From contig NZ_CALGFC010000059.1 in the NCBI RefSeq assembly GCF_937881195.1, forward strand, positions 1-64,000: 64,000 nt of DNA, written 5' to 3'. The notes beneath the pieces were generated by a model. It made no database searches. It worked only from the letters and a program-made list of their open reading frames with translations, and was not told the DNA's origin. Position numbers and translations under genes: made by a program. The first letter of the stretch is position 1. Each line of letters begins with the position of its first letter. Origin of the DNA: an uncultured Methanobrevibacter sp. (lineage in GTDB: Archaea > Methanobacteriota > Methanobacteria > Methanobacteriales > Methanobacteriaceae). Of this stretch, positions 50,826-59,223 are shown piece after piece.

Positions 50826-51158
50826 TTGACTGATGAATTAGAAATAATTGAAAAACTATTAAAAGTCAATATAGATGATAAGGACAATGGTATTTTTAAC
50901 TCTCAAATTGAAACAATTAATGATTTAGTAGTTAGTGATTTATCAACTGGGGATTTAATTGATGTTCTAATAGGAATTCAAATTCAAAGAGTTTCATTAG
51001 GTTTTAAAAATGAATTAGAAAATAAAAAATTAAATAATTCTTGTGAATCTGCTGTTGAAAATTTAATTCAACTTCTAAATTTAAAAGGAGATACTGAATG
51101 TGACGTTTTTAATGGGGATGCCTCTATAGAAATAAACCCTTTTAATATTAATCCTTAA
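50826..51158 (+). CDS. small acidic protein of unknown function
   Basis: A 110-residue protein that I do not recognise. It starts at a TTG with AGGTG five bases upstream, a normal site for this genome, so it is probably real. It is acidic and helical, with no membrane segment and no signal peptide. Two Cys (one in NNSCESAV, one in DTECDVF) do not form a known metal motif. It lies between idsA and the ATP-independent accessory genes. A 257-bp T-rich convergent gap follows. Confidence 0.65.
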   Translation: MTDELEIIEKLLKVNIDDKDNGIFNSQIETINDLVVSDLSTGDLIDVLIGIQIQRVSLGFKNELENKKLNNSCESAVENLIQLLNLKGDTECDVFNGDASIEINPFNINP

Positions 51159-51415
51159 AGAATAATTTTGTGTTATATTTTTATTTTAATATCTTAGTTT
51201 ATTTTTTTATTTTTTTTAATATACTACAAATATAGTTAATATAATTACAAATAATAAATATGTATAACTACTTTATCATATTTTAAAAATTGGGCATTAA
51301 ATTTAAAAATTATTGCCCAAATTTTTTGTATTTTATTTATAAAATTTAAAAATAACTTTAATAAAAATAGGTCTAATAAAAATAGATTTAATAAAAATGG
51401 ATTTAATAAAAATAT

Positions 51416-52243
51416 TTAATTACTTTTTTTCCACCATATTAAAACCCAATCTGCCTTATCATCAGGATTTTCTAACATTCCCTCACTATTCTTTTTTAAT
51501 TTTTTATCTAAATAGTTATATAACTCTTTTTTCTCTTCTTCTGTTAATGTATTTAATTGCCATTTACCATTTTCCATTGCATCTTGAATTGTTTTATATT
51601 TTCTATTTGAATTAATTTCAAGATTCTCTATATTTGGATAAATGCCCATATCTATAAGAATATTAAAAATGTAGCTATATGGTGCAAAATCATTTGTTTT
51701 TTTACCAATACTTTCATAAAAGTCATTTTCAAATTTCCAGTTTTCTGGCCCAAATAGGGTCATATAAACGTATTTTTTTGATATTTTATTTATATTTTTT
51801 AATGTATCTTTTATTGGGAATATTCCATTTATTGATCTTGATAAAAGAACTATATCATGTTCACCAACTTCTTCTAGTGATGCTTCTTCTAGTTCTTTTT
51901 TAATTGTTTTAACATTATTAATATTTTCTTTTTCACATTTTTCATTTAATATTTCAAGCATTCTTGTGGATGAATCAACAGCAGTCACATATTTAGTTTT
52001 TTTAGCTAAAGGTATTGTAATTGATCCTTCACCACAACCTAAATCAATAATTGTGTCTTCCTTTGAAATCCTCATTTTTGAAAATAAATTTTCTTGATAT
52101 TCATCTTGTTTTGATCTTTTAGAAAACTCATCTGCTTCATTATCCCAATTTTTGGGTTTTCTTCTTTTTTGATTTAGCTTTTCTTGCCAAAAAAATTCCC
52201 AATCTATATCTTCAGGTCTTTTTATACAGTTTTTGTCTTTGAT
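51416..52243 (-). CDS. SAM-dependent methyltransferase, ATC start
   Basis: A class I methyltransferase of 275 residues, counted from an ATC at 52243. Motif I is IDLGCGEGSITI (near 68-79), and TAVDSS lies in motif II. The first ATG (52075) would cut off 56 residues that are clearly conserved with the paralogue at 61729: DW, W, KR, KW, DEY and NL/KL align without a gap. No ATG, GTG or TTG lies upstream before the in-frame stop at 52267. AAGGTG is five bases before the ATC, and Cys6, Lys8, Asp14 and Trp15 line up with the paralogue's ATG as residue 1. It is the last gene behind the ExbB/ExbD-like genes on the same strand. Substrate unknown. Confidence 0.82.
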   Translation of the reverse strand: MKDKNCIKRPEDIDWEFFWQEKLNQKRRKPKNWDNEADEFSKRSKQDEYQENLFSKMRISKEDTIIDLGCGEGSITIPLAKKTKYVTAVDSSTRMLEILNEKCEKENINNVKTIKKELEEASLEEVGEHDIVLLSRSINGIFPIKDTLKNINKISKKYVYMTLFGPENWKFENDFYESIGKKTNDFAPYSYIFNILIDMGIYPNIENLEINSNRKYKTIQDAMENGKWQLNTLTEEEKKELYNYLDKKLKKNSEGMLENPDDKADWVLIWWKKSN

Positions 52244-52326
52244 TATAACACCTTCTATTGCTCTTTATCAATAGTTTTCATAATAATATTATACTCAATT
52301 GTATATATTAGTTGTTATAATTATTG

Positions 52327-52674
52327 TTATGTTGAATTAGTAGGAGGAATCATAATTAATTTCCCCGTAGTTGGATCTTTATATACCGTTCCCATATTTT
52401 CCATGCCTTGACTTTCTCCAGAAGCAACATCAACTGTTCCGTTATAATCATCTCCTTCTTCTACTGATACAGCTTGTTTTATGGCATTTGCCATCTCTTT
52501 TTTTTCTGCTGGTGTAGAATCATTGAATATTACGCTTTGCATATTCATTGACATAATAGCAAATATCAAAAAACCTACGGCTAATACAAGCATAGCATCA
52601 GTTAAATTTGCCATTCCTGCTAAAGGATCATCATCACCACTATTATTTCCTAAAAATCTTCTTTTTTTAGACAT
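52327..52674 (-). CDS. DUF2149 protein, ExbD/TolR-like stator subunit
   Basis: A 115-residue protein with one membrane helix at about 27-45. NLTDAMLVLAVGF (23-35) matches the ExbD helix start, with Asp26 placed as the proton-carrying Asp of ExbD, TolR and MotB. A short outside domain follows (about 46-115), too small for a full ExbD periplasmic domain. It is 138 bp downstream of the ExbB-like gene on the same strand. Known as DUF2149 in archaea. The proton-channel role follows from sequence likeness and gene order. Confidence 0.8.
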   Translation of the reverse strand: MSKKRRFLGNNSGDDDPLAGMANLTDAMLVLAVGFLIFAIMSMNMQSVIFNDSTPAEKKEMANAIKQAVSVEEGDDYNGTVDVASGESQGMENMGTVYKDPTTGKLIMIPPTNST

Positions 52675-52812
52675 TTTATTGACCTATATAATATTTTTAT
52701 TCTAATATTAAATCAATATAATTTAATTAAAATTTTCATAACTTTGATTTTGGTTTAAATAAATATTTTACTGGGTTGGTTAAAAGATTTAATATTTTAT
52801 AAAAATCAAACT

Positions 52813-53466
52813 TTATTTTATAAATCTATTTTTTTCTATTATCTCTAATGTTGAATTTATTAAAACTTCAAAATTTGATAAATCTTCTTCATACCAACGT
52901 TTTCTAAGTTTTGAAACAACATAAGCAACAGCTGATGCAGCTAATCCTGTTACTGTAGTATCAAATGCTATTATTATTGCTTGAGCTAATAAGTCTATGT
53001 TACCTGCTCCAAGAGCTGCAAGCCCCGGCCCCATAGGGATTAAAGTTCCCATAAGTCCAAATGTTGGTCCAAGTCTTACAACCATGTCTGTTTTTTCAAC
53101 TGCTTTTTCCATTCTTAATTCTTCTTCTTCAATAATTTTATCTGCAAAAGCTCTTTTAGTTTCAGTTCCAAAATCTTCATTATTTATAACTTTAATCATT
53201 GCTGTTTTGTATTCTTCACTAATTTCAGATTTTTGAATTTTTTCTTTAATTTCTTGCAGATTATTTAAATTGTTGATTGATCTTATCAAACCTTCACTTT
53301 CTTCTAATTTAAACTTTTTTCTAGAAGTATATTCGGCTATAAGGCCTCCAACACTTATTAATGCAAATATTACAAATAATAATAATATGATTATAACGGG
53401 TATTAGTAAACTTTGGGATATCGCATGTAAAATGCTAGTTAAAATTCCACTTCCTACAATGTCCAT
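52813..53466 (-). CDS. MotA/TolQ/ExbB proton channel family protein
   Basis: A 217-residue protein with three membrane helices at about 14-37, 128-148 and 152-175. A cytoplasmic helical domain sits between the first two. VRLGPTFGLMGTLIPMGPGLAALG (129-152 region) and TTVTGLAASAVAYVVSK are the ExbB/TolQ/MotA signature, with the Thr in the third helix expected to face the ion path. The start ATG has only a weak ribosome site. It is the upstream member of the pair with DUF2149. Confidence 0.9.
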   Translation of the reverse strand: MDIVGSGILTSILHAISQSLLIPVIIILLLFVIFALISVGGLIAEYTSRKKFKLEESEGLIRSINNLNNLQEIKEKIQKSEISEEYKTAMIKVINNEDFGTETKRAFADKIIEEEELRMEKAVEKTDMVVRLGPTFGLMGTLIPMGPGLAALGAGNIDLLAQAIIIAFDTTVTGLAASAVAYVVSKLRKRWYEEDLSNFEVLINSTLEIIEKNRFIK

Positions 53467-53480
53467 AGTATCTTTTCTCT

Positions 53481-53615
53481 TTTATTTAATTTTTTATATA
53501 GTATTTTAAGTTTTTATCTAGTATTTTAAGTATTTTATAAGGTTTTTAATTTTTTATCTAGTATTTTAAGTTTTTATAAGGTTTTTAATTTTTTATCTAG
53601 TATTTTTATTTTTTA
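53481..53615. repeat. repeat of TTTTTATCTAGTATTTTAAG units
   Basis: About four imperfect copies of the unit, mixed with TTTATAAGGTTTTTAAT, lie between the ExbB-like gene and the upstream membrane protein gene. Confidence 0.8.
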
Positions 53616-53703
53616 CAATTTTGAAACTTTTATCTTTATTTTCTTAATTTTTTTATTATTTGGTGATTATTTTCTTAAATTTTTAAATTTGGATATTATA
53701 CAT

Positions 53704-54444
53704 TTAAATTAGATTTTTAAATTTTTTAGATTTTTTAATAATAAAACCTAAAAATATGGATAAAGTAACTATTATTAATATATATAACATCATACTAAGT
53801 TCTGGATAGGATAATGGGGTCATTTTTTCGGTTAATATTTTCTGTAAATTTGGAACAAACATATATAATGTGAAATATAATATTCCTGAAAGTATTAAAT
53901 AAAACCCAAAAATTCCATTAAATAATCTTTTAGGAGTAGTTATTTTTTTGTATAATATATAATAAGCCATTATCATCAAAATAAATGTAATTCCCACTGA
54001 GATTAGCCCTAATTCAAATATGGATAGCCATAATGAAGGGGCTACATATATTATATTTACTAAAATAGCTAAATAACTGCAAATAATTAATAATATTAAT
54101 GAAAGGTCTTCTTTTAATTTGTATAATATCTTTGAATATTTTTTATTTTCTATTTTTTTATTTTCTGATTTTGTTTTAAAATCTAAAATGAACCTATAAC
54201 CAGTATAAATCAATATCATTCCAATAATGGTCATTATAAAGCTTATATTATTGTTTATGGTAGGAATTATGAATTTACTAAAAAAATTTGAAATAAAAAC
54301 TGAAACTAAAATCAATAAATTTAAATAAACTGCTATTAATATTGAATTATTTTTATTTATAGAATTATTTCTAAAAGAAATAGAAATTGCTATTGAAGAT
54401 AGCACAATAACTACTATAAAAGATAAAGTTTGTAAATCTATCAT
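53704..54444 (-). CDS. polytopic membrane protein (possibly DUF2162-like)
   Basis: A 246-residue protein with about seven membrane helices (near 7-24, 34-54, 67-86, 112-132, 138-160, 172-194, 216-238). A charged cytosolic loop NKKIENKKYSKILYKLKED is at about 97-115. No catalytic motif is seen. In related methanogens I recall a DUF2162 membrane protein beside the ExbB and DUF2149 genes. This one could be such a protein, but I cannot confirm it. It begins 9 bases after the beta-helix gene, with AGGTGG in that space, so the two are one operon. Confidence 0.65.
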   Translation of the reverse strand: MIDLQTLSFIVVIVLSSIAISISFRNNSINKNNSILIAVYLNLLILVSVFISNFFSKFIIPTINNNISFIMTIIGMILIYTGYRFILDFKTKSENKKIENKKYSKILYKLKEDLSLILLIICSYLAILVNIIYVAPSLWLSIFELGLISVGITFILMIMAYYILYKKITTPKRLFNGIFGFYLILSGILYFTLYMFVPNLQKILTEKMTPLSYPELSMMLYILIIVTLSIFLGFIIKKSKKFKNLI

Positions 54445-54453
54445 ATTTCCACC

Positions 54454-56181
54454 TTAAAATGAGATTTTTTTGTCCCTTTTTAATATATATCCTACAATAA
54501 TTGAACCTAAAAGAAGTATAATAATTAATATTCCTAAAACTTGGCTATCTTCTATTTTAAAAAGACTCTCATCATCATTGATGTCTATTACTTTGGCTTG
54601 CTGTATTGAAGATTTAGCTGCAGAACTAACTCCTGAAGATGATGAAGTTCCTTCACTTAATTTGTTAGAAGAAGGATTCAGTCCTCCTGGGGATCCACTA
54701 CCATCTCCATTATCTCCAAGACCATTTCCTCCGTCACCTGATTCACCGTTTCCTCCATTACCTAGGCCATTATTTCCTCCATTAGTGGGAGTTTTTCCAT
54801 TATTATTGTTATTTTCTGTATAGGTGATTTCTGTTTGGAATCTTTGAACTCCTGCTATTGCATTTAAAATTGATCCTGCCTGATTTTTATCAAAGTCTTT
54901 ACCAAAATTAACCATAGCTACTCCATTAACCGTAGTAATTTCTATTTTCTGTCCACCAGTCATGAAAATAACATTTATTGGAGGTAAATCACTCATAGTT
55001 TGGCCGTTATATGAGAAAATTCCCATGTAAATTCCATTTCCTGCACTTTTAAGATTAAATTGTATTAATCCAGACCTCAATTTAGGACATATATTAGCTA
55101 AATAGTCAACATTAGCCCCATACCAGTTTGGTCCAATTTCTAATGTTTCATAATAGTTTGAATCTCTAAGTTCAACATCTTTTCCAGAATTTGAGGAGAT
55201 ATCATTTGAGGAGATATCTTTTGTTTTACTATCGATATAATCTGGGCCAAAACTAATTCCTTCTACATTTTGATTAATAGAATTAGTTTTCATTGTAAGA
55301 TAAGAGTTATCAATAGAATTTAGTCTTACACCATAATAATTGCCAGAAATATTATTATGTGTTAAAACAAGATTTGTTAGAATATCTTCAGTTAATATTC
55401 CATATTTTTCGTTATTTTTTATATTATTATATTTAATCTGAGTATATTTGGTTTTATAAGAATATATTCCGGATTGTTTATTATTATATACTTTATTATT
55501 TGTTATATCTGTTTTATTGGTATTTTTTAAACTAATTCCATTATCATTATTTGTGATAACATTGTTTTCAATATCTGCATCATTAGTATTCTCTAAAGAT
55601 AGTCCTTCATTATTATTATCTAATTTGTTATTTTCAATATCTAACTTATTACTATCTGTTATGCTTATTCCTTCATCAGATTTAGTAATATTGTTATTGT
55701 TTATAGTCACATTAGAACTTTTTTCAACAGAAACACCTGAATTTTTAGCACTTATATTATTTTTTGATATTTTAATATTTCTAGTATTATTAACTGTTAT
55801 TCCATTTCCATTGTCATTATCCAAATTAAAACCAGATATTGTTGTTCCTGATGCAGAACTTCCATTTATAAAAAATATTGTCTTTAGTATGTTAGAATTA
55901 TCTGAATTACTTATAATTGTTCCAGAGTTACTTATAATGTTTATTTTCTTATTTATTGTTAATGTTAAATCTTCATAAAAACTTCCTAAAAAGTTTATAG
56001 TATCTCCCACACTTGCTTTATCAATAATTTTTTGTATTTGATCGCTTAATGATAAACCAGTTTCATTATATGAAGAAGCATCATTTATATTAATTGTTTT
56101 AGCTGAAACTGTATTTATGCTCATTACAGCTATTAAAACAATAAATAATAAAATAATAAATACATTATTTTTGTTTTTCAT
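54454..56181 (-). CDS. tail-anchored surface beta-helix protein (NosD-like repeats)
   Basis: A 575-residue exported protein. Signal peptide 1-28 ends VSA. NosD/PbH1-type right-handed beta-helix repeats run from about 95 to 345 (ISKNNISAKNSGVSV, IENNVITNNDNGISL, ITNNKVYNNKQSG). A small domain at about 350-455 (GPNWYGANVDYLANICPKL) is shared with the gene at 56838. A Gly/Asn/Pro-rich linker (about 460-505) and a Ser-rich stretch lead to a C-terminal membrane helix (about 546-566) and KRDKK. The anchor differs from the other surface proteins here and suggests it works with the membrane proteins of its operon. Normal ATG with GAGGA. Confidence 0.85.
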   Translation of the reverse strand: MKNKNNVFIILLFIVLIAVMSINTVSAKTININDASSYNETGLSLSDQIQKIIDKASVGDTINFLGSFYEDLTLTINKKINIISNSGTIISNSDNSNILKTIFFINGSSASGTTISGFNLDNDNGNGITVNNTRNIKISKNNISAKNSGVSVEKSSNVTINNNNITKSDEGISITDSNKLDIENNKLDNNNEGLSLENTNDADIENNVITNNDNGISLKNTNKTDITNNKVYNNKQSGIYSYKTKYTQIKYNNIKNNEKYGILTEDILTNLVLTHNNISGNYYGVRLNSIDNSYLTMKTNSINQNVEGISFGPDYIDSKTKDISSNDISSNSGKDVELRDSNYYETLEIGPNWYGANVDYLANICPKLRSGLIQFNLKSAGNGIYMGIFSYNGQTMSDLPPINVIFMTGGQKIEITTVNGVAMVNFGKDFDKNQAGSILNAIAGVQRFQTEITYTENNNNNGKTPTNGGNNGLGNGGNGESGDGGNGLGDNGDGSGSPGGLNPSSNKLSEGTSSSSGVSSAAKSSIQQAKVIDINDDESLFKIEDSQVLGILIIILLLGSIIVGYILKRDKKISF

Positions 56182-56837
56182 ATTTTCCTCTTTTTTTTTT
56201 ATTTGTGAAATGAAAATTTTATCAATAGGATTGCTTTAGCACATCCTATAAACTTCTTAATATATTGGAACTCTTATAATTTTGAGAATTATTCTAACTC
56301 ATGTTAAATATTTAATAGAAATCATTAATATTTTTTTAAATTGATTTTATATTGTTAAAATTCTATTTAAATCATTTTAAATTTAATATATCACCAATAT
56401 TAAATCAAAATAAAATTTAAATAATAAAATTTTTTTTATATTTATAACAATATAAAATCATCAACGTTATATATATTATTTCACATTGTATTTAAAAATT
56501 AGTATTTTTATGAGAATTTTTATTTTTTATTATCCTATTTAAAGTTAAATAAGAAATTTAAAAATATTATAAATAGTTATCAAAGTTAGATAAAAAAGTT
56601 AAAAATATAATATAATTAGTATAATAAATTAATTAATATATTTATGTATATTAAAATAATAATATTAAAAATAATTTAATAAAGCTATTGATAATAAACT
56701 AGATATGTTAAAATTAATATGATAAAAATTCCTTAATAAAATATCTTAATAAAAATATTTTGATTAATAAAATAAATAAGTTAAATAATATAAATTATTT
56801 ATAACTTATTTAACTATAATTAATCAAAGAAAATTAT
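56182..56837. other. 656-bp gap between surface protein genes
   Basis: AT-rich. It must hold the promoter of the 54454-56181 gene (minus strand) and the end of the 58775 transcript. TATA-like words are too common to choose one. No gene is seen. Confidence 0.5.
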
Positions 56838-58775
56838 TTAAACCACTTTAATATTTTTGTTTTCTTTTTTACCATTAACATTGAATGAAACTTTTTTAGT
56901 TCCTTTTGTTGTTCCTTTAATTTTCATTTTAAGGGTTATTGATTTTTTAGAAGGTAACTTTATTACCCATTTATTTGCTTTTTTATTGTATTTGGTTTTA
57001 TAGTTTACATTGTATGTTTTTAGTCCTTTGGATGGACTCATTCTAACTTGTATATTTTTAGAAGAAGTTCCATAGTTTTTAATAGTTGTGTATGCAAGGA
57101 AGTATTTATTTTTCCTAACTTTTGATGCACTGACTTTGTTCACATTTTTAATATCTACTGCTTGATTTACTTTTAAAGTAGTTAAACTTGATTTCTTATT
57201 GAATCCATCACCAGTTAGTGATGCTGTATTTTTATAAGTTCCTACTTGATTAGGAGTTATATCTATATTTAGTGTAGCTTTATCTCCTGCATTTAATGTG
57301 TTAATTGTCCAAATTTTTGTATTTTTATTAAATGAACCAATATTGCTACTAAAACTTTTTATATTGAAGTTAGGTATCATATCTTTAACATTGATACTTT
57401 TTATTATTTTTTCTCCAATATTTGTTACAGTTATTGTGTATTTTGTTGTTTGTCCAGTTTTGATACTTGTTGTAGATATCTTTGATCCTATACTGATTAG
57501 TTTTTCAGGTATGTCACTATTATTTATTGTCAAAGCATTCTTACTTAGGTAATATGTATAAACTTCATTTCCACTAGAACTATAGTTATATTCTCTGAAA
57601 TCAGCTATTCCTGTTCCATTAGTAATCAATATATTTTGGTATTGACTATTATTATTTAAATAAATTTTTGCATAGTTAGAAATCATTTCTGGCACTGTTT
57701 TATCAGTGTCATTTGTTTTGAAAGTTAATTGGAACATTCCTTTTGATATTTCAGATAGTTCAGTTATTATCATCCCGGTAGTTGTTTTAGAACATAATCT
57801 TACCATACTTCTGTCATTTGCACCATAAAAGTTATATCCAATAACTAAAATTGCCCTGTGTTCATCATCAGTTTGTACTCTTTGAATTTGGAACTCATTG
57901 AAACCGGTATTATATAATAAATAATTATACTCAATTGTTGGTTGACCAGAAGTATTGGTACCACTATCCATATATATTCCGTTTTTACCGTTATATGTTA
58001 TCATATTACTTATAACACTAAAAGCATTATAACTACTATTGATATAAATTCCTGATTGGCCTTGATTGTTTATGTAATTATATAATAATTTTATATTATC
58101 TTGTAATCCACCATTATTATTGAAATATGCACCAAATTCTCCATTATTAGAAATATTATTATATGATACTTCAGTACTGTTTGTATTTCCAGTTGATACT
58201 ATTCCATTATTGTTATTTGTTATTGTATTATTTTTTATTAAAGTATTATTTGTGTTATTTGCAAATATTCCAGTTCCTGAATTTTTTATGGTATTATTGA
58301 TAAAGGTTATATTCAAACTATCTAATACTTTAATTGCAATGTCAGGAGCTGTAATATTATTATTGTCAATTTTTATATTACTTGCATTTTCAATAATAAT
58401 TCCAGTTTCTCGTGCATTAATGTTGAATCCTTCTATTATTGATCCGTTTCCACCACTTAATATCCTGAATATTGGGTCTTCTGGATGAGCTGGACAAGTA
58501 CTAAGTGTTGTTCCAACATCACTCACTATATTCAATGTTTTATTTATAATGATATTTGCTAAGTGTGTATATGCACTACCTTTAAATAGTATGGTATCTC
58601 CACTTGAAGCATTGTCTATTATTCCCTGTATATGGTCCATATTATAAGGCATTCCTTGATCTTCAAAATCAACTACCCATGTATTAGATGCATAGTTGGC
58701 ACTGAATCCTAAAGGAGATGAAACTAATAATATTGAAAAAATAGCTCCTAAGATGAGAATTCTTTTTGGATTTAT
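56838..58775 (-). CDS. surface beta-helix / DUF11 protein, probable ATA start
   Basis: A 645-residue exported protein with signal peptide NPKRILILGAIFSILL, cut near GFSA. Beta-helix repeats run from about 90 to 290 (IKDNNITAPDIAI-like units, FINNTIKNSGTGI, LIKNNTITNNNNGI). GYNFYGANDRSMVRLC (about 312-327) is a motif shared with the gene at 54454. A DUF11 domain lies at about 430-530 and a Lys-rich C-terminal domain at 535-645, as in the gene at 59224. The longest frame starts with a GTG at 58784, but that GTG is part of the GAGGTG ribosome site. The ATA at 58775 is six bases on, the same spacing as rps8 and rpl13. Confidence 0.75.
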   Translation of the reverse strand: MNPKRILILGAIFSILLVSSPLGFSANYASNTWVVDFEDQGMPYNMDHIQGIIDNASSGDTILFKGSAYTHLANIIINKTLNIVSDVGTTLSTCPAHPEDPIFRILSGGNGSIIEGFNINARETGIIIENASNIKIDNNNITAPDIAIKVLDSLNITFINNTIKNSGTGIFANNTNNTLIKNNTITNNNNGIVSTGNTNSTEVSYNNISNNGEFGAYFNNNGGLQDNIKLLYNYINNQGQSGIYINSSYNAFSVISNMITYNGKNGIYMDSGTNTSGQPTIEYNYLLYNTGFNEFQIQRVQTDDEHRAILVIGYNFYGANDRSMVRLCSKTTTGMIITELSEISKGMFQLTFKTNDTDKTVPEMISNYAKIYLNNNSQYQNILITNGTGIADFREYNYSSSGNEVYTYYLSKNALTINNSDIPEKLISIGSKISTTSIKTGQTTKYTITVTNIGEKIIKSINVKDMIPNFNIKSFSSNIGSFNKNTKIWTINTLNAGDKATLNIDITPNQVGTYKNTASLTGDGFNKKSSLTTLKVNQAVDIKNVNKVSASKVRKNKYFLAYTTIKNYGTSSKNIQVRMSPSKGLKTYNVNYKTKYNKKANKWVIKLPSKKSITLKMKIKGTTKGTKKVSFNVNGKKENKNIKVV

Positions 58776-59223
58776 TTTAAACACCTCTAATTTTAAACTT
58801 TATATTCAAATCACTAAATTTTATCTTTTAATTAATTTTTGAGAATTATCTAATATTTATAAAAATAAGACAATCAATATAAAAATAATATTAATAATAT
58901 TAAATGTTTTTATTAGCATTTTTAATTTATAATAAATCTTATTTCAATATTTTATTAATAATAAATCGATATTTTAAATTTTTATTAGTTTTAATCTATT
59001 TTATTACATTTTTAGTATTATTGAGTCTTATTCTATAATTTTATTAACAATAGTTATTTATTTTTATAAATATTAGTATTATTATTATTAACTAAAATAT
59101 TACTATTGTTTGATTTAACAATAATATTAAAAATAAACATATTAAAAATAGATCAATTTTAAAATAAAAATTATTAAATGAGAATATAAAATTCTCATTT
59201 AGATAATAATTTATTTAATAAAT
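58776..59223. other. gap between the two paralogous surface genes
   Basis: AT-rich, about 440 bp, with GAGGTG (58781-58786, minus strand) as the ribosome site. ATTATTAATA-type near-repeats occur around 58885-58910 and 59075-59125. No gene is seen. Confidence 0.5.

Noticed and set aside
54470..54823. Pro/Leu-rich frame on the plus strand
   Set aside because: It is the complement of the Gly/Asn-rich linker of the surface protein and has no ribosome site.
58773..58784. GTG at 58784 as start
   Set aside because: It lies within the GAGGTG ribosome site. Elsewhere (9506, 15962, 37874) the same situation clearly resolves to a start six bases further on.
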